Below, one piece after another: positions 1 through 5,312 of a DNA stretch of 11,209 nucleotides; the stretch's first letter is position 1; the number at the start of each line of letters is the position of its first letter. The notes beneath the pieces were generated by a model. It did not search any database. It was not told the DNA's origin and saw only the letters and a list, made by a program, of their open reading frames with translations. Position numbers and translations under genes: made by a program. The DNA is taken from positions 1-11,209 of the forward strand of contig DDQG01000003.1 of the NCBI GenBank assembly GCA_002342585.1, written 5' to 3'. The DNA is from Prevotellaceae bacterium UBA2448 (GTDB lineage: Bacteria > Bacteroidota > Bacteroidia > Bacteroidales > Bacteroidaceae).

Positions 1-33
1 GCTATCCGCAGGGTCGATAACGAAAACGATAAC
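1..33 (+). repeat. Left copy of window-end inverted repeat
   Basis: The window opens with GCTATCCGCAGGG followed by TCGATAAC. These first 21 bases are the exact reverse complement of 11187-11207. After them both ends carry GAAAACGATAAC, with six extra bases in the right copy. The core also occurs at 5444-5458. I do not recognise it as a named element, and no transposase gene lies next to it. Confidence 0.85.
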
Positions 34-51
34 TAATTAAGTCACACGGAA

Positions 52-108
52 CCGACGGAGCAGCGAGCGCAGAGTCAAACTCGTTTGAACTTTGCCGAGT
101 CGCGTCGG
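52..108. repeat. Imperfect palindromic (hairpin) sequence
   Basis: CCGACG (52-57) is complementary to CGTCGG (103-108). Inside it, the arms GCAGAGTCAAAC and GTTTGAACTTTGC (69-94) form a long stem around a 2-base loop with one bulge and one G-T pair. This resembles a dispersed palindromic repeat or the DNA of a structured RNA. No ORF or clear promoter accompanies it. Confidence 0.55.
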
Positions 109-122
109 AGGAAGACGTAGTC

Positions 123-144
123 AAAGCACGGAAAGCACGGAAAG
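123..144. repeat. Short 9-bp tandem repeat
   Basis: AAAGCACGG occurs twice in tandem (123-131 and 132-140), followed by a partial AAAG. It precedes a T-rich run. No function is apparent; it adds to the repeat-dense character of the gene-free left end. Confidence 0.6.
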
Positions 145-206
145 TTTTTTATTCCGAGAACATCTAAAGGCACTAAATAAACTAAAAGATGTGCAGAGGT
201 AGATTT

Positions 207-296
207 GACTATGCCGAACTGGTTGCTTACTCCTTATTGCTTTATGCTCTCCGCTGGAGCAACGTCGCATAGCAATAATGTCATCACTGCGCGGTT
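207..296. repeat. Structured ~90-bp element, copy A
   Basis: This stretch aligns with the 93-bp insert at 5727-5819 at roughly 60-65% identity, without gaps over the first 70 bases. ACTCCTTA, AATGTC and CTGCGCGG are conserved. ATGC (244-247) pairs with GCAT (267-270), extended by TATTGC (235-240) with GCAATA (272-277). A nested hairpin CTCC-GCT-GGAG lies at 249-259. The same positions pair in the other copy with different bases, which supports a selected fold. CTATGC (209-214) could pair with GCATAG instead. It may be a non-autonomous mobile palindromic element or a small structured RNA; strand and transcription are unknown. Confidence 0.6.
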
Positions 297-411
297 TTAG
301 ATGATATGTTTTATTTGATTAGAAGAACTTCTTCAAGCTAGCTTGAAAGATTCTTCAAAGCAAACAAAACCTTTGTTATTCAACAAAGCAGTCTTAGACT
401 GTCATCTAAAA
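295..411. repeat. Multi-hairpin element closed by a 10-bp stem
   Basis: TTTTAGATGA (295-304) is exactly complementary to TCATCTAAAA (402-411). Between them are three hairpins. The first has a 16-bp perfect palindrome TTCAAGCTAGCTTGAA (332-347) with outer GAAGAA/TTCTTC arms. The second is CTTTGTT-ATTC-AACAAAG (371-388). The third is CAGTC-TTA-GACTG (389-401). An outer ATCAC/GTGAT pairing (283-287 with 417-421) is possible. The layout is a three-way or larger junction, like a structured RNA or a palindromic mobile element. It directly abuts copy A. Confidence 0.5.
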
Positions 412-451
412 TCAGTGTGATAGTTCCCTCGTTCCTAGGTTCCTTAGACGA

Positions 452-507
452 AAACTGTAAACAGTAAACTAGACCTTTCACCTTTCACCTTTCACCTTTC
501 ACATTTC
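452..507. repeat. Period-7 repeat tract overlapping kinase 3' end
   Basis: Eight consecutive 7-bp units: AAACTGT, AAACAGT and AAACTAG, then four ACCTTTC and one ACATTTC. The kinase stop codon (499-501) and its last codons lie inside the tract, so the repeat determines the protein's C-terminus. Confidence 0.85.
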
Positions 508-1692
508 AAATCTTGCTCCGTTGTCGGGTTTTACCCAGAACACTTGGAATGTCTTCTCATACTCAGGGAACTGTTCAAGATACTTTTCTGTGAGGTTTTT
601 CTCTATTTCTTGTTTATAGGCTGGATCAACCAGTGCGATACAAGCACCCTTGAAACCTGCACCTGAGAAACGACCTCCATACACTCCAGGAAGACTGCGC
701 ATTATCTCATAGATGGCTATGAGCTCTGGACTGCCACATTCATAATTATGGATGGAGCTCTCGCAACTGGCGAAGGAGAGTTTTCCGAAGAGTTGCAGAT
801 TACCTGTCTCCCATGCTGTCACTCCCTGGCGTACACGACGATACTCACTATAGAAGTGTTCTGCACGACGTGCAAAACGTGATGGCATGATGTCGCGTGT
901 CTTCTCGAATGTCTCTTTTGGAACATCACGCAGGAACGTCTTATCGAATGTCTTCAGAGGCTGCTCTTGGTATGCCAGCATATTCCATGCGGCAGTCTTA
1001 CACTCATACACACGGAGGTTATAGTCAGAGTTTACTAGTGAACGAGTCAGGCCAGAGAAGAAAATACCTATCTCAAACTCTGGCATATCTGGATTACGTT
1101 TGATGATGCGCCAATCATCCGAGTCGCAGTCTAAGAACAGCAGTCCGTCCTTTTTGCCAAGCGCAATACACGCCTGATCGAGCAGACCATTATTCAGTCC
1201 GATATACTCACGTTCTGCCTCGGATGCTATCTTTACTACCTCGAAAGGCTGCAAAGTAATATCGTTCGCCTTAGCAAATGCCATAACATATGCGATGAGG
1301 ACTGCTGCTGATGAAGACAGGCCACCCACAGGCAGCGACCCTTGTATGACACCAGTGATACCTCGTTTCAGTTCAAAGCGCTTACGCAGAGCATACTTAG
1401 CACCACGCGCATAGTCACCCCAATGATGTTCACGCACCTGAGATGGTTGGTCGATTTCAAAATCAACGACCCCTTCAAATGTTTTAGACTCCAAATGCAC
1501 ATGATTCTCTGGCCACTTTTCACCTTTCACATTTAACGTTTCACATTGTGAACTTCCGTTCACATTAAACCAGAGGTCAACACCTTTATTGATAGCAAAA
1601 CCAGTTACAAGACCATGCTGATGGTCAACGTGTGCTCCAAGTGGACAAACACGATAAGGAGAGAAAATGTGATACTGATATTCTTTTTCCAT
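499..1692 (-). CDS. GHMP sugar kinase, galacturonokinase-like
   Basis: Cytoplasmic GHMP-family kinase (397 aa) phosphorylating a sugar at C1. Visible motifs are a substrate-binding N-terminus SPYRVCPLGAHVDHQ (residues 11-25), the ATP loop GGLSSSAA (123-130) and the C-terminal motif GGRFSGAGFKGA (339-350). Classical galactokinases have a GxxNxxGEHTDY-type motif at the N-terminus. Here it reads PLGAHVDHQ, as I remember it for plant galacturonokinase (PLGAHIDHQ). The blocks WGDYARGAKYAL, YNLRV and IHNYECGSPELI also match that family from memory. Galacturonate is therefore a likelier substrate than galactose, but this is inference; automatic annotation would probably say galactokinase. I start at 1692 and not 1725 because a -7 element lies inside the 11-codon upstream extension. 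Residues about 46-59 are encoded by a repeat tract. The gene diverges from the nucleotidyltransferase. Confidence 0.85.
   Translation of the reverse strand: MEKEYQYHIFSPYRVCPLGAHVDHQHGLVTGFAINKGVDLWFNVNGSSQCETLNVKGEKWPENHVHLESKTFEGVVDFEIDQPSQVREHHWGDYARGAKYALRKRFELKRGITGVIQGSLPVGGLSSSAAVLIAYVMAFAKANDITLQPFEVVKIASEAEREYIGLNNGLLDQACIALGKKDGLLFLDCDSDDWRIIKRNPDMPEFEIGIFFSGLTRSLVNSDYNLRVYECKTAAWNMLAYQEQPLKTFDKTFLRDVPKETFEKTRDIMPSRFARRAEHFYSEYRRVRQGVTAWETGNLQLFGKLSFASCESSIHNYECGSPELIAIYEIMRSLPGVYGGRFSGAGFKGACIALVDPAYKQEIEKNLTEKYLEQFPEYEKTFQVFWVKPDNGARFEM
1516..1557. repeat. Period-7 tract inside the kinase gene
   Basis: Six 7-bp units (CTTTTCA, CCTTTCA, CATTTAA, CGTTTCA, CATTGTG, AACTTCC) total 42 bp, or 14 codons, in frame. 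They match the 3'-flanking tract in style. The encoded stretch begins about residue 46 (GSSQCETLNV...) and sits in a loop between beta strands where related kinases are shorter, as far as I recall. Confidence 0.7.
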
Positions 1693-1712
1693 GATTTCAT
1701 TTATTTTTGTTG

Positions 1713-1742
1713 CAAAAATACGCATTTTTTCTAAAAACCAAA
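1713..1742 (-). promoter_or_regulatory. Promoter of the kinase gene
   Basis: On the minus strand TTTG (1739-1742) is followed after 18 bases by TATTTTTG (1713-1720). This fits the Bacteroidota sigma-ABfr consensus of TTTG and TAnnTTTG. Transcription would begin around 1705-1708, leaving a short leader of about 15 nt before the ATG at 1692. Confidence 0.65.
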
Positions 1743-1768
1743 AGAATTGTGCCTTTCCTTTGGTTTTT
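1733..1768. promoter_or_regulatory. Inverted repeat covering both divergent -33 boxes
   Basis: AAAAACCAAA (1733-1742) is the exact reverse complement of TTTGGTTTTT (1759-1768), separated by 16 bases. Each arm contains the -33 TTTG of one of the two divergent promoters. The symmetry may simply be paired promoters, or it may be a binding site for a shared regulator. Confidence 0.5.
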
Positions 1769-1790
1769 TAATCACTTCATGTTATCTTTG
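1759..1790 (+). promoter_or_regulatory. Promoter of nucleotidyltransferase operon
   Basis: TTTG (1759-1762), a 20-base spacer and TATCTTTG (1783-1790) match the Bacteroidota promoter consensus. A start near 1797 leaves a leader of about 13 nt before the ATG at 1810, with no Shine-Dalgarno sequence. Confidence 0.65.
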
Positions 1791-1809
1791 TTGCAAAAAG
1801 GTAAACAAT

Positions 1810-2613
1810 ATGAAAAACGTAGTTATAGCTGCTGGATATGCAACACGCTTGGGTGAGTTGACAAAAAACTTCCCTAAACCATTGTTGAAGATTGGTGAGA
1901 ATACCATCTTAGGAAGAATGCTGGATGATATTGATAAGATTCCGGAGATTGATGAGCATATTATTATTTCAAATCATAAGTTTGCTCCGATATTTGAAGA
2001 GTGGGTTAAGGCGAACACAGATCTAACGGATAATACGGATAAAAATAAATCCGTTCAATCCGAGTCATCCGTGGTCAGATACAAAAAACCGATTACCGTG
2101 GTGGATGATGGGACGGAGACGAACGAGACTCGTCTTGGTGCTGTATGCGACTTGCTGTTTGCAATGGATAAACTCCATATCGATGATGACTTATTGGTGG
2201 TAGCAGCTGACAATCTGTTGTTCTTCTCGTTTCAGGAGTTTGTAGATTTTGCTAAGGCTAAGCAGACCAGTTGTATTATGTGTCATGAACAGCCGTCGAT
2301 AGAGAAACTGCAGAGGACTGGTGTGGTGGAACTGGATGAGAACCATCGGGTGTTGGGTATGGAGGAGAAACCACAGGTGCCAAAGAGTCACTGGGCAGTG
2401 CCACCATTCTACATCTATCTGAAGAAAGATCTCGACTTGGTGCGTCACTCAGTAGAAAATGGCTGCGGCAAGGATGCTCCAGGAAATCTCGCTCACTATA
2501 TGGTGGAGCATACTACTATGCATGCCTGGCCTATGAGTGCTGGACGATTTGATATTGGTAGCCTCGATACGTATTACGAAGCTTGCGAGTTAGCGAGGGC
2601 TGGAAAGTTTTAG
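1810..2613 (+). CDS. Sugar-1-phosphate nucleotidyltransferase
   Basis: Cytoplasmic NTP-transferase fold protein (267 aa) that joins a sugar-1-phosphate to a nucleotide with release of pyrophosphate. The N-terminus AAGYATRLGELTKNFPKP (residues 7-24) is the nucleotide/pyrophosphate-binding signature. TNETRLGA (104-111) is a conserved family block, and AADN (132-135) supplies the metal-binding Asp. GRFDIGSLDTYYEA near the end is the usual sugar-side closing motif. The ATG at 1810 was chosen over one at 1747 because the promoter lies between them and homology begins at MKNVVIAAG. The divergent sugar kinase could supply its substrate, possibly GalA-1-P. Nucleotide and sugar specificity cannot be read from the sequence. 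Residues about 69-90 are encoded by a repeat tract absent from typical relatives. Confidence 0.85.
   Translation: MKNVVIAAGYATRLGELTKNFPKPLLKIGENTILGRMLDDIDKIPEIDEHIIISNHKFAPIFEEWVKANTDLTDNTDKNKSVQSESSVVRYKKPITVVDDGTETNETRLGAVCDLLFAMDKLHIDDDLLVVAADNLLFFSFQEFVDFAKAKQTSCIMCHEQPSIEKLQRTGVVELDENHRVLGMEEKPQVPKSHWAVPPFYIYLKKDLDLVRHSVENGCGKDAPGNLAHYMVEHTTMHAWPMSAGRFDIGSLDTYYEACELARAGKF
2016..2074. repeat. CACGGAT-type palindromic repeat inside nucleotidyltransferase
   Basis: The left half contains CACAGAT, ACGGATAAT and ACGGATAAA; the right half contains ATCCGTT, ATCCGAG and ATCCGTGG, i.e. the same motif on the other strand. The two halves form an imperfect inverted repeat around 2041-2048. The translation is polar and low-complexity. 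The tract at 5246-5275 belongs to the same motif family. Confidence 0.65.
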
Positions 2614-2714
2614 ATTTAATATCAAGAATTAGATAATGAGAGAATTTGTCTTAAAATCATCTAAAAACATCCGTGTTTGCAAAAGAAAATTCTTCAATTC
2701 TATCCATTCTTGAT
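2608..2714. repeat. Small inverted repeats between nucleotidyltransferase and epimerase
   Basis: TTTTAGAT (2608-2615) pairs with ATCTAAAA (2659-2666), and ATCAAGAAT (2621-2629) with ATTCTTGAT (2706-2714). The arm TCATCTAAAA (2657-2666) is identical to the closing arm at 402-411. The 170-bp intergenic stretch is AT-rich. I see no confident promoter or terminator in it. Confidence 0.4.
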
Positions 2715-2783
2715 GAATTAAAAAGCAAGATTAAAGAGAAAAATTCTATAATTCGCAAATTCTTGATTGTAAAATATTGTTTT

Positions 2784-3920
2784 ATGCAAAAAATAGATTT
2801 AAACAACAAGACCATCTTGGTCACTGGAGGTGCTGGATTTATAGGTAGTAACCTCATTAAGCGTTTGTTCAAAGACACAAAAGGTAGCACGATTGTCAAT
2901 ATCGACAATATGAACGACTACTATGACGTGCGCCTGAAAGAATATAGGTTAAAAGAGTTGGAAACTCTTAATTGTCAATTGTCAACTGTCAATTATCAAT
3001 TTATTAAGGGTGATATCGCTGATAAGCAGACCATTGACAGCATCTTTGAGAAGTGTAAACCACAGGTGGTCGTAAACCTTGCTGCCCAGGCAGGCGTGCG
3101 TTATAGCATCACCAATCCTGATGCGTATATCATGAGTAACATGATGGGCTTCTATAATATACTGGAGGCGTGCAGACACTCGATGGATGAAGTAAGATGT
3201 AAGAAGGAAGATGTGAATGCTCAGCCATCAGACATCAACCATCAGACATATCGTGGCGTGGAACACCTCGTTTACGCCTCAAGCAGTAGCGTCTATGGTG
3301 GAAACAAGAAGGTTCCTTTTAGCACAGATGACCGTGTAGATAATCCAGTTTCTTTGTATGCTGCCACCAAGAAGAGCAACGAGCTGTTTGCTCACTGCTA
3401 TTCAAAGCTCTATGACATCCCAACAACGGGTTTGCGTTTCTTTACGGTATATGGTCCTGCAGGACGTCCTGATATGGCATACTTCGGTTTTACCAACAAA
3501 CTGCTCAAAGGTGATACCATCCAGATATTCAATTACGGCAACTGCCGTCGTGACTTTACGTATGTAGATGATATTGTCGAAGGTATCATGCGCGTGATGC
3601 AAGGAGCTCCAGAGCGCAAAAAAGGCGAAGACGGTCTGCCTATTCCTCCTTATGCGGTGTATAACATTGGTGGTGGTCAGCCAGAAAACCTCCTTGACTT
3701 TGTTAACATCCTTCAGGAAGAACTCGTCCGTGCCGGTGTTCTACCAAAAGACTTCGACTTCGAAGCCCACAAGCAACTCGTCCCCATGCAACCAGGAGAC
3801 GTTCCTACCACTTACGCAGACAGTGCAGCCCTAGAAAAGGACTTTGGATTTACTCCTAAAATCACCCTTCGCGAAGGCCTCCGTCATTTCGCAGAATGGT
3901 ATAAAGAGTATTATGGATAG
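2784..3920 (+). CDS. UDP-glucuronate 4-epimerase (SDR family)
   Basis: Extended-SDR epimerase (378 aa) of the LpsL/UDP-glucuronate 4-epimerase type, interconverting UDP-GlcA and UDP-GalA in the cytoplasm. It shows GGAGFIG (residues 15-21) for NAD, MNDYYDVRLKEYRL (43-56) typical of UDP-GlcA epimerases, ASSSSVYG (165-172) with the catalytic Ser, and YAATK (192-196) with catalytic Tyr and Lys. Downstream blocks are YGPAGRPDMA and RRDFTYVDDI. At 378 aa it exceeds the usual 335-350, and the excess is explained by two repeat-derived segments, about residues 61-72 and 137-157. The ATG at 2784 puts the Rossmann motif at the expected place; an in-frame ATG at 2673 would add 37 unlikely residues. It follows the nucleotidyltransferase by 170 bp and fits a UDP-uronate pathway. 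Confidence 0.87.
   Translation: MQKIDLNNKTILVTGGAGFIGSNLIKRLFKDTKGSTIVNIDNMNDYYDVRLKEYRLKELETLNCQLSTVNYQFIKGDIADKQTIDSIFEKCKPQVVVNLAAQAGVRYSITNPDAYIMSNMMGFYNILEACRHSMDEVRCKKEDVNAQPSDINHQTYRGVEHLVYASSSSVYGGNKKVPFSTDDRVDNPVSLYAATKKSNELFAHCYSKLYDIPTTGLRFFTVYGPAGRPDMAYFGFTNKLLKGDTIQIFNYGNCRRDFTYVDDIVEGIMRVMQGAPERKKGEDGLPIPPYAVYNIGGGQPENLLDFVNILQEELVRAGVLPKDFDFEAHKQLVPMQPGDVPTTYADSAALEKDFGFTPKITLREGLRHFAEWYKEYYG
2964..2998. repeat. Period-7 tract inside epimerase (first)
   Basis: Five 7-bp units: ACTCTTA, ATTGTCA twice, ACTGTCA and ATTATCA. They encode TLNCQLSTVNY (from residue 61) in the variable loop after the YRLKEL helix, before the conserved IKGDIAD strand. The same motif style occurs between genes at 4401-4428. 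Confidence 0.7.
3192..3254. repeat. 63-bp (9 x 7) tract inside epimerase (second)
   Basis: Nine consecutive 7-bp units begin GTAAGAT, GTAAGAA, GGAAGAT and later alternate ATCAGAC with ATCAACC. They occupy exactly codons 137-157. The flanking residues ACRHSMDE and GVEHLVYASSSS join into the usual family sequence, so this appears to be an in-frame gain of 21 residues at a surface loop. Confidence 0.75.
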
Positions 3921-3955
3921 ATAATAGATAATAGATGATAGATAATAGATATATG
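3921..3955. repeat. Period-7 tract between epimerase and bcp
   Basis: Five units: ATAATAG twice, ATGATAG, ATAATAG and ATATATG. The epimerase stop TAG (3918-3920) abuts the first unit, and the ATG of the next gene (3953-3955) is the end of the last one. The whole junction is made of repeat. Confidence 0.8.
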
Positions 3956-4411
3956 AACATAGGAGATAAGGCGCCTGAGATACTGGGCAAAGACGAACAG
4001 GGACGTGACATCCGTCTGAGTGACTATAAAGGTAGAAAGCTCGTACTCTACTTCTACCCGAAGGACAATACCAGCGGCTGCACAGCTGAGGCATGCAGTC
4101 TGCGCGACCACTATAGCGAACTGCAGGGTGCAGGCTACGAAGTGGTTGGCGTGAGCAAAGACTCTGCTGCATCACATGTAAAATTCAAAGAAAAACACCA
4201 GTTGCCGTTCCCACTGATTGCTGACATCAATCACGAGCTGTTGGAGACGATGGGTGCCTGGGGTGAGAAGAATATGTACGGAAAGAAGACCATGGGTACC
4301 ATCCGCACCACCTTTATTATTAATGAGGAGGGCACCATCGAGCAGATCTTTTCCGGTAAGCAGGTGAAGACCAAAGAGCATGCGGAACAGATTTTGGCAA
4401 TTGACAATTGA
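3953..4411 (+). CDS. bcp: Thioredoxin-dependent peroxiredoxin (Bcp/PrxQ)
   Basis: Cytoplasmic thiol peroxidase of the AhpC-TSA family (152 aa, the normal Bcp length) that reduces hydrogen peroxide and organic hydroperoxides with electrons from thioredoxin. The peroxidatic Cys43 lies in YPKDNTSGCTAEAC, with a second Cys five residues on at 48, the usual Bcp/PrxQ arrangement for an intramolecular disulfide. FPLIAD and RTTFIINEEG complete the fold. I use the ATG at 3953 (MNIGDKAPE) because homologues start just before GDKAP; an ATG at 3935 would lie in the repeat tract. The C-terminal IDN and stop lie at the edge of another repeat tract. It probably shares the upstream transcript, as no separate promoter is evident. 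Confidence 0.93.
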   Translation: MNIGDKAPEILGKDEQGRDIRLSDYKGRKLVLYFYPKDNTSGCTAEACSLRDHYSELQGAGYEVVGVSKDSAASHVKFKEKHQLPFPLIADINHELLETMGAWGEKNMYGKKTMGTIRTTFIINEEGTIEQIFSGKQVKTKEHAEQILAIDN

Positions 4412-4428
4412 TAATTGATAATTGAAAA
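4401..4428. repeat. Period-7 tract between bcp and alkD-like gene
   Basis: TTGACAA, TTGATAA twice and TTGAAAA. The bcp stop TGA (4409-4411) is inside the second unit, and the next gene's ATG (4431) starts two bases after the last unit. Confidence 0.8.
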
Positions 4429-4430
4429 TT

Positions 4431-5312
4431 ATGGCAAGGGCTCAGGAGATTATAGCCTTGATGGAAGGGATGCGGAATGAGGAGCAGCGGAGGGTACTCA
4501 TGGGGTTCTTCAAGACGGGGCCGGGGGACTACGGCGAGGGTGATGAGTTCCTGGGGCTGAAAGTACCACAGACGAGGGAGGTGGTGAAGGCGGCATTGTC
4601 CATTGGTCATGGACCGTTAACCATTAACCGTGAACCAATAACCATAGCTGAGGTTCCTGAACTGCTGATGTCGAAATGGCATGAGGTGAGGCTCTGCGGA
4701 TTACTGATTCTCGTTGCAAAGTTTGAGAAACTAGCGACCAAGCGGCTGCTGCATGATGCAGAGGCTATTAAGAAGCGTGATGAGATAGTGGCGATGTATC
4801 TGAAGTATGCGGAGCGTGCAAACAACTGGGACTTGGTGGATCTGTCGGCGCCAAAGATACTTGGAGCCTCCCTCTTATCCCCCCAAAAGGGGGAGGATTG
4901 GAAGCGGCGGATGTTGGATGAACTGGCGGCCAGCGATAATCTGTGGAAGCAAAGGATGAGTATGGTGTGTACGTGGAAGACTTCACAGATGGGAGACCCA
5001 TCGTGGTGTTTGAGATATGCGGAGATACATCTACATCATCCACATGATTTGATGCATAAGGCGGTGGGGTGGATGCTCAGGGAGATGGGGAAGCGGTGTT
5101 CGATGGATTTGCTCAGGGAGTTTTTGAGGCAACATGCACACGAGATGCCTCGCACGATGCTTCGCTATGCCATCGAGAAGATGAGTGACGAGGAAAGAAA
5201 GAGGTGGCTATTGGCTGTTGAAACATCGAAAGACTCTAAAGGAACGAACACGGATTACACGAATCTAACGAATTTTGACAAAGAACCTAAAAAACCCCTT
5301 CCAATAGTATAA
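4431..5312 (+). CDS. AlkD-like DNA alkylation repair protein
   Basis: HEAT-like-repeat protein of the DNA alkylation repair (AlkD) family (293 aa), whose members excise bulky or cationic alkylated bases such as 3-methyladenine and 7-methylguanine. Family blocks are FLGLKVPQTR (40-49), WHEVRLCGLLIL (83-94), NNWDLVDLSAPKILG (131-145) with the Trp-Asp region of the active cleft, LWKQRMSMV (171-179), HDLMHKAVGWMLREMGK (205-221) and EMPRTMLRYAIEKM (238-251). Relatives I know are about 220-240 aa. The extra length comes from a repeat-derived loop (about 58-72), a short segment around 149-156 and a tail after about 262 made partly of repeat. A TTG nine bases upstream is an alternative start. It likely forms the end of the nucleotidyltransferase operon. 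Activity in spite of the inserts is untested. Confidence 0.87.
   Translation: MARAQEIIALMEGMRNEEQRRVLMGFFKTGPGDYGEGDEFLGLKVPQTREVVKAALSIGHGPLTINREPITIAEVPELLMSKWHEVRLCGLLILVAKFEKLATKRLLHDAEAIKKRDEIVAMYLKYAERANNWDLVDLSAPKILGASLLSPQKGEDWKRRMLDELAASDNLWKQRMSMVCTWKTSQMGDPSWCLRYAEIHLHHPHDLMHKAVGWMLREMGKRCSMDLLREFLRQHAHEMPRTMLRYAIEKMSDEERKRWLLAVETSKDSKGTNTDYTNLTNFDKEPKKPLPIV
4600..4648. repeat. Period-7 tract inside alkD-like gene
   Basis: Seven units: CCATTGG, TCATGGA, CCGTTAA, CCATTAA, CCGTGAA, CCAATAA and CCATAGC. They encode GHGPLTINREPITI (about residues 59-72) between two conserved helices. The intergenic tracts flanking the Y-family polymerase gene use the same CCGTTAA-type unit. Confidence 0.72.
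4880..4893. repeat. C5-A4-G5 hairpin inside alkD-like gene
   Basis: CCCCC-AAAA-GGGGG, flanked by CTCC-rich and GAGG sequences, encodes SPQKGED (about 150-156) where AlkD relatives have a short loop. It looks like a further intergenic-type repeat captured in the frame. Confidence 0.5.
5246..5275. repeat. CACGGATT-type repeat encoding alkD-like C-terminal tail
   Basis: The units CACGGATTA, CACGAATCTA and ACGAATTTT translate as TNTDYTNLTNF beyond the last conserved helix. It is related in motif to 2016-2074. Confidence 0.55.

Noticed and set aside
499..1692. Plain galactokinase (galK) label
   Set aside because: The N-terminal substrate motif lacks the GEHTDY pattern and resembles galacturonokinase; no galT, galM or galactose transporter is nearby. 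I kept the wider GHMP kinase call without a symbol.
1693..1725. Eleven-codon longer start of the kinase
   Set aside because: The TATTTTTG -7 element lies within these codons, so they would be at or before the transcription start.
1747..1809. Upstream ATG of the nucleotidyltransferase
   Set aside because: The promoter lies within this stretch, and the family N-terminus begins at 1810 (MKNVVIAAG).
2673..2783. Longer start of the epimerase (37 extra residues)
   Set aside because: Lys/Ile-rich, unlike the family N-terminus, which starts a few residues before the GGAGFIG motif.
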